Assembly: GCA_016712445.1 (NCBI GenBank)
Contig: JADJRB010000001.1
Span: forward strand, 1,116,001 to 1,180,000
Direction: 5' to 3'
Length of the DNA: 64,000 nt
From: Acidobacteriota bacterium
GTDB lineage: Bacteria > Pseudomonadota > Alphaproteobacteria > Caulobacterales > Hyphomonadaceae
How positions within the stretch are numbered: position 1 is the stretch's first letter; each line of letters begins with the position of its first letter. Under the pieces are notes generated by a model. That model did no database searches. It had not been told where the DNA came from and saw only the letters and a list, made by a program, of their open reading frames with translations. A program made the translations under genes and the position numbers. This document shows, piece by piece, positions 43,396-51,570 of this stretch.

Positions 43396-44379
43396 TTACA
43401 GCCCCTCAAACAACGCCGTCGAAACATACCGCTCCGCGAAGCTGGCGAGGATGACCACGATGGTCTTGCCGTCCATCTCCGGGCGCTTGCCGAGTTGGAC
43501 CGCCGCATAGGCCGCCGCGCCGGACGAGATGCCGCCGGGAATGCCTTCAAGCTTGGCAAGCTTGCGGGCGGTGGCGAGGGCGTCGGCGTTCGACACCTTG
43601 ATGATCTCGTCGATCAGTTTCGTGTCGGCATTGCCCGGCACGAAGCCCGCGCCGATGCCCTGGATCATGTGCGGGCCGGGGGCGCCGCCGGAGAGGACCG
43701 GGGACGCTTCGGGCTCGACGGCGACCATTTTCAGCGAGGCCTTGCGCGGTTTCAGCACGCGGCCGGTGCCGGTGAAGGTGCCGCCGGTGCCGATGCCGGA
43801 GATGATGGCGTCGACCTTGCCGTCCGTATCCGCCCAGATTTCCTCGGCGGTGGTTTTCTCGTGGATGGCGGGGTTGGACGGATTATCGAACTGGCTCGGC
43901 ATCACCGCGCCGGGGATCGACTCCAAGAGCTCCTTCGCCTTGGCGATGGCGCCGCCCATCCCCTTCTCTTTCGGTGTCAGCTCCAGCTCCGCGCCGAGAT
44001 AGGCGAGCATCTTGCGCCGCTCGATCGACATGGATTCCGGCATCGTGAGGATCAGCCGGTAGCCGCGCTGCGCAGCCACGAAAGCGAGGCCGATGCCCGT
44101 ATTGCCCGACGTCGGCTCGATCAGCGTGCCGCCGGGCTTCAGCTTGCCCTCGGCTTCGAGGCCGAGGATCATGGCGAGGCCGATCCGGTCCTTGACGCTG
44201 GCGAGCGGATTGAAGAATTCGAGCTTGAACAGGAGGTCGGCCTTGACGCCCTCGGCCTTCGCGAACTTCTCGGCGCGCACCAGCGGGGTGGCGCCAATGG
44301 TTTCGAGGATCGAGCCGTAGATACGGCCGCGCGGTCCGTCGAGCGTGACGCCGCCATCGAGTTTCACGGTACCGGACAT
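43396..44379 (-). CDS. cysK: cysteine synthase A (O-acetylserine sulfhydrylase)
   Basis: 327 residues. 'NPLASVKDRIGLAMI' contains the PLP-binding lysine, 'EPTSGNTGIGLAF' the substrate loop, 'GIGTGGTFTGTGRVLK' the phosphate cradle, 'GIPGGISSGAAAYAAV' the last loop. It makes cysteine from O-acetylserine and sulfide. The ATG (44379) is 6 nt from GGGAG, which is buried in a perfect 12-bp stem-loop (see 44383-44415), suggesting translational control. Confidence 0.96.
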   Translation of the reverse strand: MSGTVKLDGGVTLDGPRGRIYGSILETIGATPLVRAEKFAKAEGVKADLLFKLEFFNPLASVKDRIGLAMILGLEAEGKLKPGGTLIEPTSGNTGIGLAFVAAQRGYRLILTMPESMSIERRKMLAYLGAELELTPKEKGMGGAIAKAKELLESIPGAVMPSQFDNPSNPAIHEKTTAEEIWADTDGKVDAIISGIGTGGTFTGTGRVLKPRKASLKMVAVEPEASPVLSGGAPGPHMIQGIGAGFVPGNADTKLIDEIIKVSNADALATARKLAKLEGIPGGISSGAAAYAAVQLGKRPEMDGKTIVVILASFAERYVSTALFEGL

Positions 44380-44382
44380 GCA

Positions 44383-44415
44383 AGTCTCCCTTCAGGAAAT
44401 CTGTGAAGGGAGACT
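44383..44415 (-). promoter_or_regulatory. hairpin sequestering the cysK Shine-Dalgarno
   Basis: On the coding (minus) strand the leader reads AGTCTCCCTTCA, a 9-nt loop CAGATTTCC, then TGAAGGGAGACT, then TGC, then ATG. The 12-bp arms (44404-44415 and 44383-44394) pair perfectly, and the 3' arm contains GAAGGGAG, the Shine-Dalgarno, 6 nt before the start. Folding would block ribosome access. Confidence 0.8.
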
Positions 44416-44483
44416 ATCGGCCCGCCGCAGCGGAAAGACAACCGAACGGCTTGTTTAGCAACGCTTATCGACCCTTTAGGCGG

Positions 44484-45440
44484 TCAGCACTTCGAGCAGC
44501 CGCCGACCGACTCCAGCAAGCGCGCGTCACGGTCGGCGCCGGGCAGCGGCGTCGTCAGCAGCCGGTCGCCGACGAAGATGGAATTGGCGCCGGCGAGCAG
44601 GCACAGCGCCTGGCCTTCGGCGGTCATCTTCTCGCGGCCCGCCGAGAGCCGGACCCAGCTTTGCGGGAAGACGATGCGGCAGACGGCAATGGCGCGGGCA
44701 AGTTCGATCGCGTCGATCTCCTCGCTGTCGCCAAGCGGTGTGCCCTTGATCGGGACCAGCTTGTTGATCGGCACGCTTTCCGGATGCGGCGTGAGCTTCG
44801 AAAGCTCGTGGATGAGGCCGATGCGGTCTTCGCGCGTCTCGCCCATGCCGAGGATGCCGCCGCAGCAGAGCTTGATACCGGCCTCACGGCAACGGCCAAG
44901 GGTCTCCAGGCGGTCCTCGTATGTCCGGGTGCTGACGACCGTGCCGTAATATTCACGCGAGGTATCGAGGTTGTGATTGTAATAGTCGAGCCCGGCGGCT
45001 TTCAGCGCTTCGGCCTGGCCGGCCTCGAGCATCCCGAGCGTGACGCAGGTTTCGAGGCCTTCGGCCTTCACCGCCGTGATCATCTCGGCGACTTTTGGCA
45101 GGTCGCGGTCTTTCAGCGAGCGCCAGCCTGCGCCCATGCAGAAGCGGTCGGCGCCGTTCGCCTTGGCGCGGCGCGCTGTCTCGACAACTTCCTCGAGTGG
45201 CATCAGCTTCTCGGCCTTGAGGCCGGTGTCGAACTTGGCCGACTGGCTGCAATAGCCGCAATCCTCCGGGCAGCCACCGGTCTTGATCGACAGCAGCTGC
45301 GACTTCTGCACCGCGCCATCGGGCCAGTTCGCAGCTTTCACCGCCAGTGCCCGGGCGAACAGCTGGTCGAGCGGCAGGTCGTAGACGGCGCGGATTTCCT
45401 CGCGCGTCCAGGTCTGCCGGGGGGTCAGGTCGTAGGCCAT
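44484..45440 (-). CDS. bioB: biotin synthase
   Basis: 318 residues. The radical-SAM cluster is 'GGCPEDCGYCSQSAKF' (CxxxCxxC), with 'GAGWRSLKDRD', 'YNHNLDTSREYY' and 'GDRLLTTPLPG'. Inserts sulfur into dethiobiotin. ATG 45440 follows GGAG; the long upstream frame lies inside leuC and is a shadow. Sits 23 bp after leuC, 104 bp before cysK. Confidence 0.97.
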   Translation of the reverse strand: MAYDLTPRQTWTREEIRAVYDLPLDQLFARALAVKAANWPDGAVQKSQLLSIKTGGCPEDCGYCSQSAKFDTGLKAEKLMPLEEVVETARRAKANGADRFCMGAGWRSLKDRDLPKVAEMITAVKAEGLETCVTLGMLEAGQAEALKAAGLDYYNHNLDTSREYYGTVVSTRTYEDRLETLGRCREAGIKLCCGGILGMGETREDRIGLIHELSKLTPHPESVPINKLVPIKGTPLGDSEEIDAIELARAIAVCRIVFPQSWVRLSAGREKMTAEGQALCLLAGANSIFVGDRLLTTPLPGADRDARLLESVGGCSKC

Positions 45441-45463
45441 GGTTTGCTCCTTGGGCGGATCGA

Positions 45464-46861
45464 TCAGCCGATGACGCCGTTGATGGCGGCGCGGGCGGCG
45501 AGTGTGGGGCTCATCAGGTGGGTGCGGCCGCCTCGGCCCTGACGGCCTTCGAAGTTGCGGTTGGACGTCGAGGCGCAGCGCTCGCCGGGGGCGAGGATGT
45601 CGGGGTTCATGCCGAGGCACATGGAACAGCCGGGCTCGCGCCATTCAAAGCCTGCCTCGGTGAAGATGAGGTCGAGGCCTTCCGCTTCAGCCTGTGCGCG
45701 CACGAGGCCGGAGCCCGGCACGACCATGGCGCGCACGCCGGCGGCCACCTTGTTGCCCTTCGCGACAGCGGCCGCGGCGCGCAGGTCTTCGATGCGGCTG
45801 TTGGTACAGGAGCCGATGAAGACGCGCTGCACCGGCGTGCCGGCAATCGGCTTGCCGCCTTCGAGACCCATATAGGCGAGCGCCCGCTCGCACGCGGCGG
45901 CCTTGACGGGGTCGGAGAAATCCTCCGGACGCGGAATATTGGCCGAGAGAGCAATCCCCTGCTCCGGGCTGGTGCCCCATGTGACGGTCGGCTCCACGTC
46001 CTCACCCTTGATGCGGATGACATGATCGAACACGGCGTCGTCATCCGTGTAGAGCTGGCGCCAGAATTTCTCGGCCACCTCCCAGGCGCCCGCTTTCGGC
46101 GTCGAGGGGCGGCCCTGCATGTAGGCGAAAGTCTTTTCGTCCGGCGCGATCAGGCCGGCGCGGGCGCCGCCTTCGATCGAGAGATTGCAGAGCGTCATGC
46201 GCCCTTCCATCGTCAGCGCCTTCACGGCTTCGCCGCGATACTCGATGACGTAGCCGGTGCCGCCGGCTGTGCCGGTGATCGAGATGACGTGCAGGGCTAG
46301 GTCCTTGGCGCTGACGCCGGGGCGCAGCTGGCCGGAAACCTCGACGGCCATGTTCAGCATCTTGCGGGCGCGGAGCGTCTGCGTGGCGAGCACGTGCTCG
46401 ACCTCGGACGTGCCGATGCCGTGGGCCAGCGCGCCGAAGGCGCCGTGCGTGGAGGTGTGGCTGTCGCCGCAGACGATGGTCATGCCGGGTTGTGTACGCC
46501 CTTGCTCCGGGCCGACGACATGCACAATGCCGTTATTGATGTCGCCCATCGCGAAGTACTGGATGCCGTGTTCGGCAACGTTCCGCTCCAGCGTCTCCAG
46601 CTGGTTGCGCGCCTCGGGATCCTTGACGCCCGCGAGGCCGGCGGCCTGGTTTTCGGTGGGCGTATTGTGGTCGGCGACCGCCAGGGTCAGTTCAGGGCGG
46701 CGCACCTTGCGGCCAGCCGCTTTCAGGCCATCGAACGCCTGCGGGGTCGTCACTTCGTGGATTAGGTGGAGGTCGATATAGAGGAGGCTCTCGCCCGAGG
46801 CCGGGTCGGTGTGGACGACGTGCGCGTCCCAGATCTTGTCATAAAGTGTCTTGCCCGGCAT
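45464..46861 (-). CDS. leuC: 3-isopropylmalate dehydratase large subunit
   Basis: 465 residues. Conserved aconitase-like motifs 'VCGDSHTSTHGAFGA', 'GIGTSEVEHVLATQ', 'FIGSCTNSRIEDL' and 'CSMCLGMNPD' supply the three iron-sulfur cysteines. Leucine pathway. ATG 46861 follows GGAGAGG. Downstream of rplS on the same strand, an order common in alphaproteobacteria. Confidence 0.97.
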   Translation of the reverse strand: MPGKTLYDKIWDAHVVHTDPASGESLLYIDLHLIHEVTTPQAFDGLKAAGRKVRRPELTLAVADHNTPTENQAAGLAGVKDPEARNQLETLERNVAEHGIQYFAMGDINNGIVHVVGPEQGRTQPGMTIVCGDSHTSTHGAFGALAHGIGTSEVEHVLATQTLRARKMLNMAVEVSGQLRPGVSAKDLALHVISITGTAGGTGYVIEYRGEAVKALTMEGRMTLCNLSIEGGARAGLIAPDEKTFAYMQGRPSTPKAGAWEVAEKFWRQLYTDDDAVFDHVIRIKGEDVEPTVTWGTSPEQGIALSANIPRPEDFSDPVKAAACERALAYMGLEGGKPIAGTPVQRVFIGSCTNSRIEDLRAAAAVAKGNKVAAGVRAMVVPGSGLVRAQAEAEGLDLIFTEAGFEWREPGCSMCLGMNPDILAPGERCASTSNRNFEGRQGRGGRTHLMSPTLAARAAINGVIG

Positions 46862-47010
46862 TTCGGCCTCTCCTTTGCGCGCCGCACAATAGCGGCGAAA
46901 CACGGCGAGGAAACCCCGCGCGCAGCTTCCCTGTCCCGGTCAGCGCAAAATTATTGCGCGCGCTCGCCCGAAACCTCGCCTCGCCGGAAAATCTTTCCGG
47001 CATTCACCGC

Positions 47011-47044
47011 CAAAACAAAACGCCCCCGCCTTGCGGCGGGGGCG
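47011..47044 (-). terminator. intrinsic terminator of rplS
   Basis: CGCCCCCGCC (47021-47030)/GGCGGGGGCG (47035-47044) with TTGC loop; on the minus strand it is followed by TTTTGTTTTG. It ends the rplS transcript. Between it and the leuC start (46862-47010) is about 150 bp with a weak hairpin (GCCGGAAA/TTTCCGGC near 46983) and nothing else recognisable. Confidence 0.9.
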
Positions 47045-47075
47045 TGAAATTCAGGGCTGGCCTAAGCCGGCAATC

Positions 47076-47612
47076 CTATTCTTCGGCGGCGCCTTCAGCA
47101 GCCGCGGCGGCAACCGCCTCGGCGGCCGCAGCGGCTTCAGCCGCTTCGGCGCGGGCCTTGGCAGCCGTGTCCTTGCGGGCCAGCTTTTCGGCGTCCTTCT
47201 GGCGGCGGCGCTCGGTTTTCGAGACAGCCACTTCCTGGGTTTCGATGCCGTGGCCTGTGGTGCGCTCGGCGATACGGGCGCCTTTGCCGCGCAGGTCGCG
47301 CAGGTAGTAGAGTTTCGCGCGGCGGACGCGGCCCTTGCGGACCACTTCGATCGAGTCGATCGTCGGCGAAACCACCGGGAACACGCGCTCGACGCCTTCA
47401 CCGAAGGAGATCTTGCGGACCGTAAAGCTCTCGTTGAGGCCCTGGCCGGCGCGGGCGATGCAGACGCCCTCATAGCGCTGGACGCGCTCACGGTCGCCTT
47501 CCTTGATCTTCACGTTCACGGCCAGCGTGTCGCCGGGCGAGAAAGCGGGAATTTTCTTGTCGCCGAGGACGCGGGCCATTTCGACGGTCTCAAGCTCTTT
47601 AATCAGGTTCAT
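47076..47612 (-). CDS. rplS: 50S ribosomal protein L19
   Basis: 178 residues. 'FSPGDTLAVNVKIKEGDRER', 'QRYEGVCIARAG', 'SFTVRKISFGEGVERVFP' and 'RGKGARIAER' identify L19; an Ala/Glu-rich low-complexity C-terminal extension (about 120-178) is longer than the bacterial norm of about 115-130. Starts inside the last 14 bp of trmD. The tail is common in alphaproteobacteria; its role is unknown. Confidence 0.97.
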   Translation of the reverse strand: MNLIKELETVEMARVLGDKKIPAFSPGDTLAVNVKIKEGDRERVQRYEGVCIARAGQGLNESFTVRKISFGEGVERVFPVVSPTIDSIEVVRKGRVRRAKLYYLRDLRGKGARIAERTTGHGIETQEVAVSKTERRRQKDAEKLARKDTAAKARAEAAEAAAAAEAVAAAAAEGAAEE

Positions 47613-48324
47613 CGCCAGTCTCCGGCGCAGCAGAAGTGGGGGGTCGGGAGTAAGCGGCGTATAAATCGGGGCGGCGGTCAAAAGTCAACGCCTTTGAGCG
47701 GTCGAGACGCCACTCTTCTATACGCTTGTGGTCGCCGGAGAGGAGAATCTCCGGAATCGCCCGGTTCTCCCACTCCCGGGGGGCCGTGTATTGGGGATAT
47801 TCGAGCAATCCGGTCTCGAAGGACTCCCCTGTCAGGGAGGCAGAATTGCCTGCCACGCCGGGCAAAAGCCGCACCGCGGCCTCCACCATCGCCATCGCGG
47901 CGACATCGCCGCCGGCGAGCACGAAATCTCCGAGCGAGACCTCCTGCATCCCCCGCGCCTCAATGGCCCGTTCGTCCAGCCCCTCGAACCGGCCGCAGAA
48001 CAGCACTACGCCCGGCCCCGCCGCCCAGCTGCGGGCCATCTGCTGGTTAAAGCGGGGGCCACGAGGAGAGAGGTAAACGAGGGGGCGGCCATTGGCCGGA
48101 ACGCTGTCGATGGCAGCCGCAGCCACATCGGCGCGCAAGACCAGCCCCGCCCCGCCCCCGGCCGGCGTGTCATCGACCTTGCGGTGCTTGCCGAGGCCGA
48201 AGGTCCGCAGGTCCACGGTTTCCAGCGCCCATAGCCCCTCGGCACGCGAGCGGCCAAGGATCGAGGCGCCAAGCGGGCCGGGCCAGGCCTCTGGCACGAG
48301 GGTGATGCAAGTGGCGGTGAACAT
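47599..48324 (-). CDS. trmD: tRNA (guanine-N1-)-methyltransferase
   Basis: 241 residues. SPOUT knot motifs 'DDTPAGGGAGLVLRADV', 'YLSPRGPRFNQQMAR', 'CGRFEGLDERAIEARG' and 'LGDFVLAGGDVAAMAMVEA' are present. Modifies G37 of tRNAs. The ATG has no good Shine-Dalgarno and may depend on transcription/translation from upstream. 24 bp after the antiporter stop. Confidence 0.96.
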   Translation of the reverse strand: MFTATCITLVPEAWPGPLGASILGRSRAEGLWALETVDLRTFGLGKHRKVDDTPAGGGAGLVLRADVAAAAIDSVPANGRPLVYLSPRGPRFNQQMARSWAAGPGVVLFCGRFEGLDERAIEARGMQEVSLGDFVLAGGDVAAMAMVEAAVRLLPGVAGNSASLTGESFETGLLEYPQYTAPREWENRAIPEILLSGDHKRIEEWRLDRSKALTFDRRPDLYAAYSRPPTSAAPETGDEPD

Positions 48325-48348
48325 TGGCGGGGTTTAGCGCGGGTGGTT

Positions 48349-50154
48349 TCAGCCGCCAACCGTGCTCTCGTCTGCGTCAGTCGCCGGCAGGGCTGCGTCC
48401 TCGTTCGGGCGCTCGGCGCCTCCGTTGCCGATCATCAGCTCCCGCCCGGCAAGCATGCCGCCGGTGAGCTGCAGGGCGAAGCGCTCCTCGTCGCGGCGGC
48501 GCAGTTCCTCGATCGCATCGTCGATGGCGTCTTCCGGCTCGCCCAGCCGGTCAAGTGCGGCGCGGGCGAACTTGATGGCGGACTCAAAAGTCTCGCGCAC
48601 CGGATAGTCGACCCCTGCCCTCACCAGTTCCATGCCATGTTCGCGGTCATAGGCGCGCGCCAGCAGCAGCGCGTTCGGGAATTCGTGGCGCACGAGCTCG
48701 ACCATCCGCGTCGCGGCGGCGCGGTCGTCGACACAGACGAGAATGAGCGCGGCCTGCCCTGCCCCGGCGGCGTGCAGGATATCGAGGCGCTGGCCGTCGC
48801 CGAAATAGACCTTGAAACCGAAGGACGCGGCGACCCGGATCATCTCAGGATCATTGTCGATGGTCGTCACCGAATAGCCGCGCGCCAGCAGCGGCTGGCT
48901 GACGATCTGGCCGAAGCGGCCGAACCCGATCAGCAGCGCCGTGCCGACGGCGTCCTTGGGCGTCTCCACGCCGCTCGCATCGACTTCGACTTCCGGCATC
49001 AGCCGGTCGTGCACCAGCACGAAGAGCGGCGTCATCACCATCGAGATGATGATGATGGCGGTCAGCATGGCATTGCCTTCGGGGTCGATCAGGCCGACGG
49101 CCAGCGCCGCCGCATAGAGGACGAAGGCGAACTCGCCGCCCTGCGTCATCAGCACCGTGCGCTCGACGGCTTCGCGGTGGCTCGCCTTGAAGAGGCGCGC
49201 CACAGCGTAGACGCCGACACCCTTGAGAACGGTGAAGGCCACCACGCTGATCGCGATGAGCTGCCAGTTCTGCACCACCACATTGAGGTCGAGCGACATG
49301 CCGACCGCCAGGAAGAAGAGCCCAAGCAGGATGCCCCGGAAGGGTTCGACATCCGCTTCCAGTTCGTGGCGATAGGAGGATTCCGACAGCAGCACGCCCG
49401 CGAGGAAGGCGCCCATGGCCGTCGACAGCCCGCCGAGCTGCATCCACCAGGCCGCGCCCAGCACGATCAGCAGCGCCGCGGCGGTCATCACTTCGCGGGC
49501 CCGCGCGGCCGCGAGTATGCGGAAGATCGGGTTCAGCAGGTAGCGCCCCGCGACCACCAGCGCCGCAATGGCGCCGAGGCCGAGCGCCACGCCGCGCAGC
49601 CTTTCGCCCAGCGAGACGTCGCCGCCGCCCGGCGCGAGAAAAGCAACCAGCGCCAGCAGCGGCACGATGGCGAGGTCTTCGAGCAGCAGGATGGAGATCA
49701 TCCGCTGGCCCTTTTCCTTCGCAAGATCGCCGCGTTCCTGAAGCATCTGCATGACGATGGCGGTGGACGTGAGCACGAAGCCGGTGCCCGCGATCAGCGA
49801 GACCTGAGCGCTGTAGCCGAGAGCGACGCCGACCCAGGACAAGAGCGCCATGCAGACGGCCACCTGCGCGAGCCCGAGGCCGAAGATTTCCCGGCGCATG
49901 GCCCAGAGCCGCGAGGGCTGCATTTCCAGCCCGATGATGAACAGGAACATGACCACGCCAAGTTCCGCGACGTGCAGGATCGCTTCCGGCTCGGTGAAAA
50001 CCCGGAAGCCGAAGGGACCGATGGCAAGCCCGGCGGCGAGGTAACCGAGCACCGACCCGAACCCGATGCGCTTGAATACTGGCACGGCCAGCACGGCGGA
50101 GCCGAGCAGGATGACCAGCGCGCCAAGGTCGGGCCCGTGAGATTCTGCCGCCAT
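48349..50154 (-). CDS. monovalent cation:proton antiporter-2 (KefB/KefC-like)
   Basis: 601 residues. Twelve or so TM helices (about 10-390) of the CPA2 Na+/K+:H+ antiporter type, then a TrkA_N (RCK) NAD-binding domain ('LLIGFGRFGQIVSQPL', about 420-540). Likely potassium or sodium efflux gated by nucleotide; named Kef in annotations. It separates rimM/crystallin genes from trmD, which is unusual for this operon. Confidence 0.92.
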   Translation of the reverse strand: MAAESHGPDLGALVILLGSAVLAVPVFKRIGFGSVLGYLAAGLAIGPFGFRVFTEPEAILHVAELGVVMFLFIIGLEMQPSRLWAMRREIFGLGLAQVAVCMALLSWVGVALGYSAQVSLIAGTGFVLTSTAIVMQMLQERGDLAKEKGQRMISILLLEDLAIVPLLALVAFLAPGGGDVSLGERLRGVALGLGAIAALVVAGRYLLNPIFRILAAARAREVMTAAALLIVLGAAWWMQLGGLSTAMGAFLAGVLLSESSYRHELEADVEPFRGILLGLFFLAVGMSLDLNVVVQNWQLIAISVVAFTVLKGVGVYAVARLFKASHREAVERTVLMTQGGEFAFVLYAAALAVGLIDPEGNAMLTAIIIISMVMTPLFVLVHDRLMPEVEVDASGVETPKDAVGTALLIGFGRFGQIVSQPLLARGYSVTTIDNDPEMIRVAASFGFKVYFGDGQRLDILHAAGAGQAALILVCVDDRAAATRMVELVRHEFPNALLLARAYDREHGMELVRAGVDYPVRETFESAIKFARAALDRLGEPEDAIDDAIEELRRRDEERFALQLTGGMLAGRELMIGNGGAERPNEDAALPATDADESTVGG

Positions 50155-50300
50155 GTGACCCTTCCCCTAGTTCGGGTACAGACTGACAGGGGCCTGCTAC
50201 AGCCGCAAGACCGGAAGCGCGCCGGCCAAACTTGACCGATCCCGGTATCCTTTTGTCAGGATTTTGGAAGATACTGGCCGTCCCCCCCAAAAGGAGAGAC

Positions 50301-50750
50301 ATGATGAACCCGTCACGCCGCCAACTTCTCGCCGGTACCGGCCTTGCGCTTGCCGCCACTTCGCTCAGCGCCTGCGGCACGATCATGTATCCGGAACGCA
50401 AGGGCCAGATCGACGGCGAGCTCGACTCGACGGTCCTCATCCTTGATGGCATCGGCCTGCTCCTGTTCCTCGTGCCAGGCGTCATTGCCTTCGCCGTCGA
50501 CTTCTCGAACGGCACGATCTACCTGCCCGGCACGCAAAAGACCCGCCGCCGCGCCGACGCCACCGAGATCCGCGAAGTCGCCTACACCGGCAATCTTACA
50601 GAGGCCCGCCTCGACCGTATCTGGACCGACGCTTATGGCTACAATGCGCCGTTCAAAGTATCGGACCTGGAGCGCCGCCCTGTGGACAGCCCGGACGTGC
50701 TGAAGACCGAGTTCGCGCGGCATGCAAGCCAACAGGTGTTTGCGGCCTGA
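50301..50750 (+). CDS. small YceK/YidQ-like lipoprotein
   Basis: 149 residues. A twin-arginine-like RRQLL start followed by lipobox LSAC (Cys about 25). The remainder has a hydrophobic stretch (about 50-70) and 'GVIAFAVDFSNGTIYLPG', resembling short lipoproteins of the DUF1375 group. AAGGAG precedes ATG 50301. It lies against the direction of its neighbours, between the antiporter and the glycosyltransferase. Function unknown. Confidence 0.65.
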   Translation: MMNPSRRQLLAGTGLALAATSLSACGTIMYPERKGQIDGELDSTVLILDGIGLLLFLVPGVIAFAVDFSNGTIYLPGTQKTRRRADATEIREVAYTGNLTEARLDRIWTDAYGYNAPFKVSDLERRPVDSPDVLKTEFARHASQQVFAA

Positions 50751-50799
50751 TTGAGCAAGCCCGATTGGCTTGAGACGCGGGCTGGACTAGGCAGGGGCG

Positions 50800-51558
50800 A
50801 TGGACCGCGTCCCTGCCCTTTCCGTTCTGATCCCCTTCTATAATGAAGCGGGCAATGTGCACCCCGTCATCGACGAGGTGCACGCAGCGCTGTCGGGCAT
50901 CGATTTCGAGATCGTCTGCGTCAATGACTGTTCGGGCGACGCGACGGGCGCCGAGCTGGCTGAAGCGAAGGTTCGCCATCCTGATACGGTGACGGTGTTG
51001 ACGCATGTACAGCGGCGCGGAAAGTCTGCCGCCCTGTTCACTGGGCTGAAGTCCGTTCGCGGCGACTGGGTGCAGCTGCTCGACGGGGATGGCCAGAACG
51101 ACCCGGCCGATACCGCGCGCGTCTGGGCGGCGAAGATCGCCGCGGGTGCGCCGGCACGGCTTGGCATCATCGCCGGCAAGCGCAACAGCCGCAACGATTC
51201 CGGTTTCAAGTGGATCCAGTCGCGCGTTGCCAACGGGGTCCGCCGGTTCGTGCTTCAGGATGATGCGACGGACACGGGCTGCGGCTGGAAACTGATCCGT
51301 ACACAGGCATTCCGCGACCTGCCCTATTTCGCCTCGATGCACCGCTTCCTGCCGGCGCTCGTGAAGCGCGCCGGGTGGGAGGTCAGCGAGGAACTGGTCA
51401 ACGACCGGCGCCGGCTTGCCGGCCAGTCGAAGTATGGATTCCTCGGCCGTCTGGGCGCGGGCATATTCGATCTGGTGGGGATGTTCTGGCTTGTGCGCCG
51501 GGGCGGATATGGCGTGGCCGCCGAATGGAATGATCCACGCGGCGGCCAGCCTTCCTGA
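50800..51558 (+). CDS. family 2 glycosyltransferase (polyprenol-phosphate sugar transferase type)
   Basis: 252 residues, GT-A fold. 'LSVLIPFYNEAGNVHPV', 'VCVNDCSGDAT', 'QLLDGDGQNDP' (DxD-type site) and 'DTGCGWKLIRTQAFRDL' match the dolichol/undecaprenol-phosphate mannosyl- or glucosyltransferase family. A moderately hydrophobic segment (about 215-235) suggests membrane association. Substrate unknown. Convergent with the long crystallin gene. Confidence 0.88.
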   Translation: MDRVPALSVLIPFYNEAGNVHPVIDEVHAALSGIDFEIVCVNDCSGDATGAELAEAKVRHPDTVTVLTHVQRRGKSAALFTGLKSVRGDWVQLLDGDGQNDPADTARVWAAKIAAGAPARLGIIAGKRNSRNDSGFKWIQSRVANGVRRFVLQDDATDTGCGWKLIRTQAFRDLPYFASMHRFLPALVKRAGWEVSEELVNDRRRLAGQSKYGFLGRLGAGIFDLVGMFWLVRRGGYGVAAEWNDPRGGQPS

Positions 51559-51570
51559 TATGACTGACGC

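Noticed and set aside
40166..46861. leuC-leuD-leuB as one operon
   Set aside because: leuC and leuD are 5 kb apart with bioB, cysK and other genes between, and a plus-strand gene interrupts them.
48343..50235. 630-codon plus-strand frame opposite the Kef-type antiporter
   Set aside because: His/Arg/Gln-rich with no motif; the opposite strand carries a clear CPA2 transporter.
50301..51558. Lipoprotein plus glycosyltransferase as part of a crystallin-linked system
   Set aside because: They run on the opposite strand with no overlap or shared promoter, so no functional link can be claimed.
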